The notes: generated from the letters alone by a model not told the origin. A DNA stretch of 64,000 nucleotides from Pseudobacter ginsenosidimutans (GCF_007970185.1 NZ_CP042431.1:4960001-5024000), one strand, 5' to 3'; positions 42,741 to 52,215 are shown, counted from the first letter of the stretch. Made by a program: numbers and translations.

Positions 42741-43997
42741 ATGACAACCATTGCCTCTTCAGAACAGAAGAAAGTTTTCAGTTCGTACCAGGTTTTCATG
42801 ATTGCGATACTGGCCATCCTCCAGTTCACGATCATCGTTGACTTTATGGTACTAAGTCCGCTCGGCGCCATTCTGATGCCGAAGCTGGGGCTCACCACAA
42901 AGCAGTTTGGACTTGTGGTATCGGGCTATGCCATCAGTGCCGGTATTTCCGGGATCCTGGCAGCAGGCTTTGCAGACAAATTCGACAGAAAAAAAATGCT
43001 GGTGTTCTTTTACACCGGTTTTATCATCGGTACACTCTTATGTGCGCTTTCCCCCAATTTTGAATTCCTGCTGATGGCGCGGATCGTTACAGGATTGTTT
43101 GGCGGCGTGATCGGCTCTGTCAGCTTTGCCATCGTTACGGATATCTTCGCAGTGAATGTTAGGGGCAGAGTGATGGGCTTTGTGCAGATGGCATTATCGG
43201 CAAGCCAGGTAATGGGCGTGCCGATCGGATTGTACCTGGCCACGCATCTCAGCTGGCATGCGCCTTTCTGGATGCTGGTGATCCTTTGTTCCATCGTGCT
43301 GGTGCTGATCATTCGTTTTATGCAGCCTGTTACCGGGCACCTGGTGGCAAAGCATACAAGTAATCCTTTCAAACACCTGATGGCAACGGTTTCCAACAGG
43401 CAGTACCTGCTGGCTTTCGCCACAACAACACTGCTGGCAACAGGAGGTTTTATGCTGATGCCATTCAGCGCGGCATTCAGCAAAGGTAACCTCGGGCTGA
43501 GTCTTGATCAGATTACGCTGCTTTACATGGTTACCGGCGCTTGCAGTATGGTGATCGGTCCCTTTGTAGGAAAGGTGAGTGATAAGATCGGCAAGTATCC
43601 CATTTTCGTGATCGGTTCTTTCCTGACCATTACGATGGTGCTGATCTATTGCAACCTGGGCATTACACCACTGGGCTACCTGATGATCATCAATGTTGTG
43701 ATGTTCACCGGAATCACTTCGCGCATGATCGCCAGCTCAGCTTTGCTGACAGTTGTTCCCGATATGCAGGACAGGGGCGCTTTCATGAGCATCAACTCTT
43801 CCGTGCAGCAGATCTCAGGTGGCATCGGTGCTTTCATTGCAGGGCTGATAGTGGTGGAAACGCCAACGCATAAGATCCTCCACTATGATACGCTTGGATA
43901 TGTAGTGGTCTGCACCAGTCTGATCACAATCGGTATGATGTTCCTCCTGAACAGGATGGTCAAACGTATTATGGAAAGCAGGGCGATAGCGAAATAA
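42741..43997 (+). CDS. MFS transporter, drug-efflux type
   Basis: 418 residues, 12 predicted membrane helices. The loop 2-3 signature is present as AAGFADKFDRKKMLV, and the motif after helix 4 reads RIVTGLFGGVIGSVSFAIVTDIF, as in DHA1-type arabinose/drug exporters. A second-half repeat GKVSDKIGKYP mirrors the first. It would export a hydrophobic compound or metabolite by proton antiport in the inner membrane. The TetR regulator directly upstream supports an efflux role. A hairpin terminator follows at 44018-44050. Confidence 0.9.
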   Translation: MTTIASSEQKKVFSSYQVFMIAILAILQFTIIVDFMVLSPLGAILMPKLGLTTKQFGLVVSGYAISAGISGILAAGFADKFDRKKMLVFFYTGFIIGTLLCALSPNFEFLLMARIVTGLFGGVIGSVSFAIVTDIFAVNVRGRVMGFVQMALSASQVMGVPIGLYLATHLSWHAPFWMLVILCSIVLVLIIRFMQPVTGHLVAKHTSNPFKHLMATVSNRQYLLAFATTTLLATGGFMLMPFSAAFSKGNLGLSLDQITLLYMVTGACSMVIGPFVGKVSDKIGKYPIFVIGSFLTITMVLIYCNLGITPLGYLMIINVVMFTGITSRMIASSALLTVVPDMQDRGAFMSINSSVQQISGGIGAFIAGLIVVETPTHKILHYDTLGYVVVCTSLITIGMMFLLNRMVKRIMESRAIAK

Positions 43998-44017
43998 GAT
44001 CATTGATCTTTTGGATT

Positions 44018-44050
44018 GAACGCCGCCAGGATGCATGCCAGGCGGCGTTC
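44018..44050 (+). terminator. Terminator of the tetR-MFS operon
   Basis: GAACGCCGCC and GGCGGCGTTC form a perfect 10-bp stem around an 13-base loop, followed by CGTTCTTATTTGT. Confidence 0.75.
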
Positions 44051-44126
44051 CGTTCTTATTTGTGTCAGGCGGCAAAAAGTTTTTGCCCGTTATTTAATAA
44101 CTTCCCTTTCCAAATTCAACCAATTC

Positions 44127-46015
44127 ATGAGAACGAATGGCTTATTCCTGCCCCTGCTGATCCTTTGCTGCATTGGCTTCAGTACTATCCAGGCGCAAAA
44201 TCTTTACATGCCTGCGGATATCCGCAAGGCATACGAAAAAGGCACCCGCTCCAAAGATGGTATGCCCGGAAAAAATTACTGGCAGAACAAAGCGCGATAC
44301 AATATCGAGATCATCGCCAATCCTCCTGACAGGAATATCAGAGGTTCGGAAGAGATCGTATACATCAATAGCAGTCCGGATACCATCCGTAAACCCGAGC
44401 TCAAGATCTTTGTCAATTCCCACAGGCCAACCGTGCCGCGTGAAAAGGATTACTCGCCGGACTACAATACCACCGGTGTGAAGATCGAATCACTGCTGAT
44501 CAACGGGAAGCCCTATACAGGCTCGCTGGAAAGCCTTGAATATACTTCCAACTCACTCAACCTGGCAACGCCTTTGATGCCCGGGGATTCAATGCGATTA
44601 TCGATCAAATGGCAATATCCCTTTCCGTGCAGAGCGACAGGGAAGGAGCCATCGATCCAACCACTTTCTTCCTCGCTTATTTCTATCCGCGTATCGCCGT
44701 ATATGATGATTACAATGGATGGGACAGACAGGACTTCACAGAAGGACATGAATTCTATAGCGATTTCAACGACTATACCGTCACCGTAAAAGTGCCGAAG
44801 AACTTTGTAGTATGGGGAACAGGTACATTGCATCAACCCGAAACACTGTTGCAGGAGCGCTTTGCAGACCGGTACAAAAGATCCATGACCAGCGATGAAG
44901 TAATCCGCATTGCATCGAAAGATGAAATGGCCGGCAAAAAAGTGACGGCGCAAAATGAACAGAACAGCTGGCGCTTCACAGCAACCGCCATTCCCGATAT
45001 GACATTTGCCATCAGCGATCATTACACATGGGATGCATCCAGTGTGATAGTGGACCCGCTCACGCAACGCAGGGCCAGTGTACAGGCCGCTTTTAATGAT
45101 ACAGCTGCGGATTATCATCATATGGTGCGATTTGCTGGCGATGCATTGAAATGGTTCTCCAACAACTGGCCTGGCATTCCTTATCCCTACGAGAAAATGA
45201 CCGTGTTCCAGGGATATGCCGGTATGGAGTACCCGATGATGGCGAATGATGAAACCTACGAGGATACTGTGTTTTCCCGCCTGGTGGCCGCGCATGAGAT
45301 CGCGCATACCTGGATGCCTTTCTACATGGGCATCAATGAAACCCGGTTCGGGTTCATGGACGAAGGATGGGCTACCTTGTTCGAATATCTTTCCGGTCCT
45401 CCTTTCTATGGACAGGAGATGGCCGATGAATTGTTCAAAGGATTCCGTGTGACGGGCTGGACAAAGGACCGCTCCGGCGATATGGATATCCCCATCATCA
45501 CACCAGGCACTTCGCTCACGGGCAAAGCACTTGGCAATAACCAATACGGCAAGGCCGCACTGGCCTATCTCGCCCTGAAAGATCTCCTCGGCGATGCGCA
45601 ATTCAGAAAATGCCTGCATGCTTACATGGATCGCTGGCATGGCAAACATCCCATCCCCTGGGATTTCTTCTACACTTTCAATAATGTGAATGAAAAGAGC
45701 CTCGACTGGTTCTGGCAGAACTGGTTCTTCTCCACCAATTATATGGACCTGGAGCTGACACAGGTGATCAGGAAACCCAAAGGATCGGAAGTGCATATCA
45801 GCAATCCCGGCGGAATGGCCATTCCATTCGATTTGATCGTTACTTATGTGGATGGCAGCGTTGAAAAACGACACCTCACGCCGGCGATCTGGGAAGCAGA
45901 TAATAAGCGGATAGTCCTCACCGTTAACAACAAGAAAGCCGTGAAGTCGGCCCTGATCGACGGCGGCGTTTTCCTGGATGCCAATCCGGCCAATAATAGT
46001 TACACAGCTCAATAA
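44127..46015 (+). pseudogene. M1-family zinc metallopeptidase broken by a one-base frameshift
   Basis: Two overlapping frames make one protein of about 629 residues. The first begins at 44127 with a signal peptide (LLILCCIGFSTIQAQ) and gives an M1 N-terminal beta domain (IEIIANPPDRNIRGSEEIVY). At about 44619-44621 (CCC in TATCCCTTTCC) the reading must move by -1, as if one C of a CCCC run were lost. The second frame then reads REGAIDPTTFFLAYFYPRIA and carries the catalytic part: GMEYP, the zinc site HEIAH, and the DEGWA glutamate 18-20 residues on. Such exported peptidases trim peptides. All catalytic residues are intact, so the break is either recent or a sequencing error. purU starts nine bases after the stop. 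Confidence 0.85.
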
Positions 46016-46023
46016 CTCCCAAC

Positions 46024-46851
46024 ATGATCATCCTGATACAATGCAGAGACCAGGTAGGACTGGTGGCCGCCATTTCCGGCGTGCTGGCTGCGGAACAATT
46101 GAATATCGTGTCGCTGCGCGAGCATGTAGACAAGCAGGCGAATCTTTTTTTCATGCGCGTGGTGGCAGAGCAGGAGCGGGAAGTGGAAGGACTGGAGCAG
46201 CAATTGCTGAGAGTGCTTCCGTCAGATGCTGTAGTAAAAGTGAATCCCCAGCCCGAAAAGAAGATCGTGGTGCTGGTAACGAAGGAATACCATTGCCTGG
46301 CAGATATCCTGATCCGTGATTATTTTCAGTCGTTAGGTGCGCAGGTGCAGGCCGTGATCGGACATTACGATACACTGGAGGATATCTGCCGCCGTTTCGA
46401 TATCCCTTATCATAAGATCGAGGCGCCTTCTTCTGCGCGGGTGCTCTTTGAACAGCAGCTGGAAGATCTCGTTGAGCAATATGCGCCGGATTATATTGTG
46501 CTGGCCAAATTCATGCGGATCTTATCGCCGGAGTTCGTAGCAAAATATCCGATGCGCATCATCAATATCCATCATTCCTTCTTACCTGCATTTGCCGGAG
46601 CGCATCCCTACAAGCAGGCATTTGAGCGGGGCGTGAAGCTGATCGGCGCAACAGCTCATTTTGTAACTGATCAGTTGGATGAAGGACCGATCGTATCACA
46701 GCAGATCATTCCCGTGAATCATTCCGCCACTACAGCTGATATGGTGAAGGCAGGGAAAGAGATCGAGACTGCAGTGCTGGCGCGGGGCTTGAGACTGGTG
46801 CTGGAAGACAGGGTATTTGTATATGGAAATAAAACCGTGGTATTCGATTAA
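46024..46851 (+). CDS. purU: Formyltetrahydrofolate deformylase
   Basis: 275 residues. It hydrolyses 10-formyl-THF to THF and formate, balancing one-carbon pools and feeding formate to purine synthesis. The N-terminal ACT domain (MIILIQCRDQVGLVAAISG) is at residues 1-80. The formyltransferase domain follows with IVVLVTKEYHCLADIL, INIHHSFLPAFAGAHPYKQA (catalytic Asn and His) and AHFVTDQLDEGPIVSQ (catalytic Asp). The ACT domain separates it from PurN. It is followed nine bases later by a VanZ-like gene. Confidence 0.95.
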   Translation: MIILIQCRDQVGLVAAISGVLAAEQLNIVSLREHVDKQANLFFMRVVAEQEREVEGLEQQLLRVLPSDAVVKVNPQPEKKIVVLVTKEYHCLADILIRDYFQSLGAQVQAVIGHYDTLEDICRRFDIPYHKIEAPSSARVLFEQQLEDLVEQYAPDYIVLAKFMRILSPEFVAKYPMRIINIHHSFLPAFAGAHPYKQAFERGVKLIGATAHFVTDQLDEGPIVSQQIIPVNHSATTADMVKAGKEIETAVLARGLRLVLEDRVFVYGNKTVVFD

Positions 46852-46860
46852 CCGTAACCG

Positions 46861-47262
46861 ATGGCATTCAAATTGAACAATTGGGGAAAAGCGATCTTGG
46901 TCTTCTTGTGCCTGGTAGCTTCCATAGTGGGCTTCATGATCAAACTCCCTTCGGTTTTCAGGCATCACGACAAATTCCTGCACGCCGCTTTCTACTTTCT
47001 CGCTGCTGCATTCCTGAATATCCTCTTCACCAACAGGAAGCTGTTCCGGCATATCCTGATCTTTTTGATACTGTACCTGTTCAGCATCTCCATCGAATAT
47101 GCACAGGAATACTCCAATAAATTCTTTCGCGTTAAGATTCATGGACGCTATGATCCTGAAGATGTGAAATATAATCTCATGGGATTGGTGGCATTCTCTG
47201 CCATCTGGCTGCTGTACTGGCTTGTATCGATGGCTATGAAAAGAGATGCTAAAGATACCTGA
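46861..47262 (+). CDS. VanZ-like membrane protein
   Basis: 133 residues with four membrane helices. Conserved VanZ features are DKFLHAAFYFLAAAFLN near residue 40, SISIEYAQEYSNKFF near residue 78 and DPEDVKYNLMGLVAF near residue 100. VanZ gives low-level teicoplanin resistance in enterococci; most relatives in Bacteroidota have no known function and may act in envelope biology. It starts nine bases after purU and was probably transcribed with it. Confidence 0.82.
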   Translation: MAFKLNNWGKAILVFLCLVASIVGFMIKLPSVFRHHDKFLHAAFYFLAAAFLNILFTNRKLFRHILIFLILYLFSISIEYAQEYSNKFFRVKIHGRYDPEDVKYNLMGLVAFSAIWLLYWLVSMAMKRDAKDT

Positions 47263-47305
47263 TCGGAGTTTTGGCTTCATTGTTCTGCCATTTGGTTAGT
47301 TCTGT

Positions 47306-47350
47306 TTTTCGTTTGTAGTTGAATTTTGTATCAATAAAAACAAACGAAAA
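47306..47350. promoter_or_regulatory. 11-bp perfect inverted repeat at the start of the NmrA-like gene
   Basis: TTTTCGTTTGT (47306-47316) and ACAAACGAAAA (47340-47350) are exact complements 23 bases apart; the right arm ends at the ATG (47351). A GAATTTTG box resembling TAnnTTTG lies in the centre. This could be paired operators around a promoter or a hairpin covering the start codon. Confidence 0.6.
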
Positions 47351-48259
47351 ATGAAAATCGTATTGACAGGTTCCCTGGGAAATATCGGCAGGCCCCTTAC
47401 AGAAAATTTAGTGAAAAATGGATTCGATGTAACTGTGATCAGCAGTAATCCTGAACGACAGCAAACCATTGAATCAATAGGCGCCAAAGCAGCCATCGGC
47501 AGTATCTATGATGCTGGCTTTTTGACTGAAGCGTTCAAAGGTGCAGGTATCGTTTATCTGATGGAAACGATGGAAGCTGCCGGGGATATGTTCGATCCGG
47601 AACTGGATTTCGTTTCTTCCATTGTTCGCGTTGGCGAAAACTACAAAGAGGCAATTGAAGCATCCGGTGTGAAGCAGGTGATCCACCTGAGCAGTATCGG
47701 GGCACATATGGAGAAAGGGAACGGCATTCTCGTTTTCCATTATCTGGTGGAACAGCTCTTGCGTCAGCTTCCTGATGATATAACTATCAAGTTCATGCGC
47801 CCTGTAGGGTTTTATATCAACCTGTTCTCCTTTGTGAATTCGATCAAGGAGAAGCGAGCCATCTTTTCAAATTATGGCGGTAACAAAAAAGAGCCCTGGG
47901 TATCGCCACTGGATATTGCTGATGTGATCGCAGAAGAAGCAGGGAAACCTTTCTCAGGCAGAACGGTTAGGTATATCGCGAGTGATGAAGTGAGTCCTGA
48001 TATGATCGCCAAAGCGCTGGGAGAAGCTATTGGAATGCCAGAGCTGCAGTGGAAGGTGATCCCTGATGAAGAGCTGCTGAAGAGTTGGATCAATATCGGC
48101 TTCAATGTGCAGGTGGCAAAAGGCTTCATTGAAATGCAGGCTGCCCAGCGCAGCGGGGTGTTGTATGAAGATTATTACCGCAATCAACCCGTATTGGGGA
48201 AGGTGAAGCTGGCTGATTTCGCCAAAGAGTTTGCAAACGTATATTCAGGCTCGCATTGA
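47351..48259 (+). CDS. NmrA-like NAD(P)-binding protein
   Basis: 302 residues. KIVLTGSLGNIGRPLTENLVKNG gives the Rossmann glycine motif (GxxGxxG) at residues 2-24, and VTVISSNPER follows strand 2. VKQVIHLSSIGAHMEKG, RPVGFYIN and the C-terminal GEAIGMPELQWKVIPDEELL match the NmrA / quinone-oxidoreductase-2-like group (ytfG relatives). Members reduce quinones or sense NADP redox state. It is followed by an AraC regulator and a DHFR-like reductase in the same direction, a plausible redox-stress set. Catalytic activity is not demonstrated by motif. Confidence 0.85.
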   Translation: MKIVLTGSLGNIGRPLTENLVKNGFDVTVISSNPERQQTIESIGAKAAIGSIYDAGFLTEAFKGAGIVYLMETMEAAGDMFDPELDFVSSIVRVGENYKEAIEASGVKQVIHLSSIGAHMEKGNGILVFHYLVEQLLRQLPDDITIKFMRPVGFYINLFSFVNSIKEKRAIFSNYGGNKKEPWVSPLDIADVIAEEAGKPFSGRTVRYIASDEVSPDMIAKALGEAIGMPELQWKVIPDEELLKSWINIGFNVQVAKGFIEMQAAQRSGVLYEDYYRNQPVLGKVKLADFAKEFANVYSGSH

Positions 48260-48308
48260 CACAGCTTTGCGCGGATTAGTTCGTAATTTCAACCACCAAT
48301 TGAAACCC

Positions 48309-49235
48309 ATGGCAAACCTGCAAACAAAAAGGATCAAAACCATCACCGGGTTCCATCAGCTCAGGGGATTGCCAAAACCTGAACATCCATTGATCAGTAT
48401 CGTGGATTACAGTTCCATCAAACGAAGTGCCGATATAAGTGAAGTGAATTGGGTGTTGGATTTTTATATGATCTCGGTGAAGAAGGGATTGCAGGCCAAA
48501 ATTAAATACGGCCAGCAGGAATACGATTTTGATGAAGGCGTGATGTTCTTCATGGCTCCCAACCAGGTCTTCAGGATCGAAGTTGAACCGGTGCAAACAA
48601 GTAAGCGTTCCGGGTGGATGTTGCTCATCCATCCGGATTTCTTATGGAACAGTGCATTGGCAAAGCATATCGGGCAGTTTGAGTTTTTCGATTACGCGGT
48701 GAATGAGGCTTTGTTCCTTTCCGATAAAGAAGAAAAGACCTTGAATGGTGTATTGCAGCATATAAAAGAGGAATATCATTCCAATATCGATAGGTTCAGC
48801 CAAAACATCATTGTCTCTCACCTGGAAGTGCTGTTGAATTATTCGGAGCGTTATTATAACCGGCAATTCATCACGAGAAAGATCGCAAACCATACTATTT
48901 TGACGCGGATGGAAGCTGTGCTGAACGATTGGTTTGGAAAAGAAGATCTGTTGACGAAAGGTTTGCCAACTGTTCAGGATCTCTCGGCTGCTCTGAATGT
49001 GTCGCCTAAATATTTAAGCAGTTTGTTGAAAGTGTTGACCGGTCAAACGGCGCAGCAGCATATTCACGACAAGCTGATCGGCAAAGCGAAAGAGAAATTA
49101 TCTACTACAGATCTGTCGGTAAGTGAGATCGCGTATGAGCTTGGATTTGAACATCCTCAATCCTTCAGCAAGTTTTTTAAATTGAAAACTAAATTGTCGC
49201 CGCAGGAATTCAGGAAATCCTTTCACTCAAACTGA
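48309..49235 (+). CDS. AraC-family transcriptional regulator
   Basis: 308 residues from the ATG at 48309 (MANLQTKRIKTITGFHQL). An in-frame start at 48231 inside the preceding gene is less likely. The N-terminal about 200 residues form a cupin-like sensor (KYGQQEYDFDEGVMFFMAPNQ, GWMLLIHPDFLWN). The C-terminal double helix-turn-helix (LSAALNVSPKYLSSLLK, then LSVSEIAYELGFEHPQSFSKFF) is intact. It is paralogous to the broken gene at 53601-54502, with long identical stretches such as QQHIHDKL and KEKLSTT. It likely activates the neighbouring reductase genes. The signal is unknown. Confidence 0.9.
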   Translation: MANLQTKRIKTITGFHQLRGLPKPEHPLISIVDYSSIKRSADISEVNWVLDFYMISVKKGLQAKIKYGQQEYDFDEGVMFFMAPNQVFRIEVEPVQTSKRSGWMLLIHPDFLWNSALAKHIGQFEFFDYAVNEALFLSDKEEKTLNGVLQHIKEEYHSNIDRFSQNIIVSHLEVLLNYSERYYNRQFITRKIANHTILTRMEAVLNDWFGKEDLLTKGLPTVQDLSAALNVSPKYLSSLLKVLTGQTAQQHIHDKLIGKAKEKLSTTDLSVSEIAYELGFEHPQSFSKFFKLKTKLSPQEFRKSFHSN

Positions 49236-49271
49236 TAAAAGGCATCAAAAACATAAACCAAAAGCAATCGA

Positions 49272-49826
49272 ATGAGAAATCTGATTTACGCAATCAACCT
49301 GACTTTAGATGGATGCTGCGATCACACTAAAGGGATGGCGGATGAAGAGATTCATAACTATTTCACTGAGCTCATGGATGAGACAGATCTGTTTGTGTAT
49401 GGCCGCAAGACCTATGAATTGATGGTTCCTTTCTGGCCGGATATGGCAAAGAGTCTGTCTGGTCCAACAAAAGCCATGAACGATTTTGCGGTGAAATTTG
49501 ATGCGGTGGACAAGCTGGTGTTTTCAAAAACATTAACCAATGTAACAGATAGTAAATCGAGGGTGGTTGGAACAGACATCAAAGAAGAAATACTGAAACT
49601 GAAACAACAACCAGGCAAGGCAATGATGACCGGCGGCGTTTCTATTCCTACTCAACTGATTGAACTGGGACTGGTGGATGAGTTTATTTTCGTGATACAG
49701 CCGGTTGTGGCAGGAGAGGGAAGGAGATTGCTGGATCATGCAAAACTACAGGAGCAATTACAGTTGAAACCGGTTGGGTCGAAGCTGTTCAGGAGTGGAG
49801 GTGTTGCGCTAAGGTATCTGAAGTAG
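49272..49826 (+). CDS. Dihydrofolate-reductase-like (RibD C-terminal domain) protein
   Basis: 184 residues. The RibD_C / DHFR-like fold is shown by MRNLIYAINLTLDGCCDHTKG, DLFVYGRKTYELMVPFWPD, KLVFSKTL, AMMTGGVSIPTQLIELGLVDEFIFVIQPVVAGEGRRL. Proteins of this group in soil bacteria bind NADPH and reduce unknown substrates; they are not the essential FolA. It follows the AraC regulator by 36 bases. A nucleotide-level partial copy of its middle lies at 55594-55826. Confidence 0.87.
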   Translation: MRNLIYAINLTLDGCCDHTKGMADEEIHNYFTELMDETDLFVYGRKTYELMVPFWPDMAKSLSGPTKAMNDFAVKFDAVDKLVFSKTLTNVTDSKSRVVGTDIKEEILKLKQQPGKAMMTGGVSIPTQLIELGLVDEFIFVIQPVVAGEGRRLLDHAKLQEQLQLKPVGSKLFRSGGVALRYLK

Positions 49827-49839
49827 GCATAGTAATAAT

Positions 49840-50910
49840 TCATTTTTCAAAAGCAGGAATAATATACTTCGCCAGGAGATCAAAGGCTTTTTTGGCTTTC
49901 CAGGAGTTGTAATTCCCTTGTGTGAAAACCACGACGATGCCCAAGCGCTCAATGATCATAATGTATTGACCTCCGTTTCCCGATGCAAATAGCACATTTT
50001 CCCGGAAGGTCTTTGTCTTGATTTCTTCCCTGTACCAATAATATCCATAGTAAGCCGGCTGTGGGATGGCAACAGTAGATTTGCTGAATTTTACAAATGA
50101 GAAATCGGTTATGGGAATGGGCGTGTTGGTGGACTGTTTGATCCAATTCTCTGATATGATCCTCTGGCCTTTCCAGATCCCTTTTTGAAGCACCATTTCT
50201 CCTATTTTCATCATATCGGAGGGAAGGATATAAAAGGAACCGGCAGTCATTCCGTTACCGCTGGGATCTATTGTCCACCTGTAATGCTTGATTCCCATTG
50301 GGTATAACAGGTATTTTTTAGCGAATTCCATTATTGACATTTTTGCTGCACGGCTTATGATCCCGCTCATGATCATTGGATCGCAGGATGTGTAGGCCCA
50401 AACTGAGCCCGGCTTATCCTTCATGGGTAAAGCAAGGGAAAACCTGATCCAGTCCTTTGTTGCCATCATATCGGTTTCACAGTCTTTTCCATCGTTGAAC
50501 TCTTCGCAGTCGAAGCCTGCTTCCATTCGCAGAATATTTTCGATTGTCATGTCCTTTTTCCAGGCATTATTGCCTGAGAAATCCGTAAACTCCGGAAAGT
50601 AAGAATATACTTTCTGGTTGACGTCCTTGATAAATCCTTTATCTACGGCTATGCCGGCCAGAATGCTGGTAATGGATTTAAATGCCGAGCGGGAATCCTG
50701 GAGTGAATCTTTGTTCCATCCGTTGAAATACTTTTCATAAATTGATTTCCCATCTTTCGAAATCAAAATGCTATGAAAATCGGTATAATTATTACCGGTA
50801 ACTGCTGTGGTCATGCTGTCAAGCAGACTGGCTTCATTCTTGTTGATGGGTTGACAATTTGCATTGTAAATTGCAGGTAGAAAAACAAGGATAAAGATGA
50901 ATTTATGCAT
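49840..50910 (-). CDS. Serine hydrolase of the beta-lactamase / class C family
   Basis: 356 residues with a signal peptide (FIFILVFLPAIYNANC). The SxxK catalytic tetrad is SAFK in DSRSAFKSITSILAG near residue 75. The second motif is YTS (VWAYTSCDPMIMSG), and the third region near the C-terminus is SGNGGQYIMI. Family members are DD-peptidases, esterases or true beta-lactamases; the overall pattern (YEKYFNGW, ENILRMEAGFD, LLYPMGIKHYRWT) fits the periplasmic esterase-like group. It converges on the DHFR-like gene. AT content is higher than in the genes to its left. Confidence 0.85.
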   Translation of the reverse strand: MHKFIFILVFLPAIYNANCQPINKNEASLLDSMTTAVTGNNYTDFHSILISKDGKSIYEKYFNGWNKDSLQDSRSAFKSITSILAGIAVDKGFIKDVNQKVYSYFPEFTDFSGNNAWKKDMTIENILRMEAGFDCEEFNDGKDCETDMMATKDWIRFSLALPMKDKPGSVWAYTSCDPMIMSGIISRAAKMSIMEFAKKYLLYPMGIKHYRWTIDPSGNGMTAGSFYILPSDMMKIGEMVLQKGIWKGQRIISENWIKQSTNTPIPITDFSFVKFSKSTVAIPQPAYYGYYWYREEIKTKTFRENVLFASGNGGQYIMIIERLGIVVVFTQGNYNSWKAKKAFDLLAKYIIPAFEK

Positions 50911-50952
50911 CTCTTAATATAAGCAAATGCGGCAAAACCACAAAATAATCTC

Positions 50953-51417
50953 ATGGGCACTCAAATAATAAGACCAGCTACTTTGCAAGATCTTCCTGTA
51001 TTATCTGAATTCTTACAGTTGCTGGTAAACGCCGAAAGGCCGTTTGATGTAACCTTACAGGAAGGAGCTCTCATCTACTATGATCTTAAAGAATTGATTG
51101 AACTTGATAACGCTGAACTGCTGGTGATCGAAATCGATGGCAGGCTGGTTGCTTGTGGGTATGCGCAGATCAGGCCTGCAAAAACTTATCTGATCCATAA
51201 GGAATATGCTCATCTGGGATTTATGTTCGTGCTTCCTGAATACAGAGGCCAGGGATTGAATCAGCAATTGATCGAAGGGCTCAAGTCCTGGGTAAGATCA
51301 AGGGGTATAAAAGAGGTGAGGCTGCAAGTCTATACAGAAAATAATGCTGCAGTGAGAGCGTATGAAAAAGCCGGGTTTAAACAGATACTCACGGAGATGC
51401 GGTATGAACTGGAATAG
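50953..51417 (+). CDS. GNAT-family N-acetyltransferase
   Basis: 154 residues. The acetyl-CoA motif A is clear: GFMFVLPEYRGQGLNQQLIEGL near residue 100, with the RGQGLN pyrophosphate loop. It is followed by EVRLQVYTENNAAVRAYEKAGF (motif B) and a short tail. It would acetylate a small amine or a protein N-terminus; the target is unknown. It is divergent from the serine hydrolase with a 42-base gap. Confidence 0.9.
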   Translation: MGTQIIRPATLQDLPVLSEFLQLLVNAERPFDVTLQEGALIYYDLKELIELDNAELLVIEIDGRLVACGYAQIRPAKTYLIHKEYAHLGFMFVLPEYRGQGLNQQLIEGLKSWVRSRGIKEVRLQVYTENNAAVRAYEKAGFKQILTEMRYELE

Positions 51418-51645
51418 TATTCGGCGTACATGCTTCCATGGCATTTTCCTGAAAATGAGTTTGTTTTCCGGTAATTTCACCGCGGGGTAGGCGGTTAAAC
51501 CTGCAGCGGGTACGGTAAGCACGATCCATACTGCCGTGCACATTGGGCTGATATGGAAAACCCTGCTTCATTTCTGGCTGAGGCATCGGTGTTAAGTTGT
51601 ATCCGGTGCCTGGAACGGGTTGGCAACAATTTCTAACTTAGCAAA
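51418..51645. other. Unassigned 228-base gap
   Basis: No intact gene. On the minus strand a 65-codon frame (51389-51586) includes NVHGSMDRAYRTRCRFNRLP and could be the remnant of a gene, but I cannot match it to a family. Confidence 0.3.
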
Positions 51646-52215
51646 ATGGATAAATTTATCAGTTTCGTCTTGCAATTCGGTCCTCTAAATCAACAACAAA
51701 TTGACCTTATAGTAAGTAAGGCAATGGTGTTAGAACTTCGCAAAGACGAATACTATTGGGAAGCAGGAAAAACAGTCAGGCAAATCGGTTTTATTACCGA
51801 GGGGGTAATTCGTGTTTTTTATTACAACAATAAAGGAGAAGAAATTACCCGTTATTTCATTGATGAAAATCATTTGATCTTATCTGGCAATACCGTTGCC
51901 GAAATTTTTACGCCTTCCGAATACCTTTCAGCCATTACTGATTGCAAACTGGTTGTTTTTTCAAAACAGGACTGGAAAGATATTTCAGAAACGATCATTG
52001 GCTGGGACAACATTGTCCAAAAAATAATGACGAAACACCACAGCGAAAAAATAACGAGGAGAAGTGAGTTAGTTTCGCAAGACGGAACGGAACGTTATCT
52101 CGATTTTATTCAAAAATTCCCGACATTGGTTAACCGTGTGCCCTTATCATTCATTGCTTCTTATCTGGGAATTACACAATCTTCACTGAGCCGGATCCGG
52201 AAAAAAATACGCTAA
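51646..52215 (+). CDS. Crp/Fnr-family regulator
   Basis: 189 residues. The cyclic-nucleotide-binding-type beta roll occupies residues 1-120 (EYYWEAGKTVRQIGFITEGVIRVFYYNNKGE, EITRYFIDENHLILSGN). It has no clear cAMP-contacting Arg-Ser pair and no iron-sulfur cysteines. The C-terminal helix-turn-helix is SFIASYLGITQSSLSRIRKKI. Such short Bacteroidota members respond to unknown ligands. It precedes an SDR gene by 86 bases, with a small inverted repeat AGTC-N5-GACT at 52238-52250 between them. AT-rich codon use is shared with the following genes. Confidence 0.88.
   Translation: MDKFISFVLQFGPLNQQQIDLIVSKAMVLELRKDEYYWEAGKTVRQIGFITEGVIRVFYYNNKGEEITRYFIDENHLILSGNTVAEIFTPSEYLSAITDCKLVVFSKQDWKDISETIIGWDNIVQKIMTKHHSEKITRRSELVSQDGTERYLDFIQKFPTLVNRVPLSFIASYLGITQSSLSRIRKKIR

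Noticed and set aside
44619-44626. Programmed -1 frameshifting in the M1 peptidase
   Set aside because: CCCTTTC is a possible slippery heptamer, but the zero-frame codon boundaries (CCC TTT C) do not match the X XXY YYZ phase, and M1 peptidases are not known to need it.
44513-46012. A 499-codon open frame on the minus strand
   Set aside because: It lies opposite the M1 peptidase, whose motifs are clear on the plus strand; the peptide is His/Ile/Cys-rich with no domain, the usual look of an antisense shadow.
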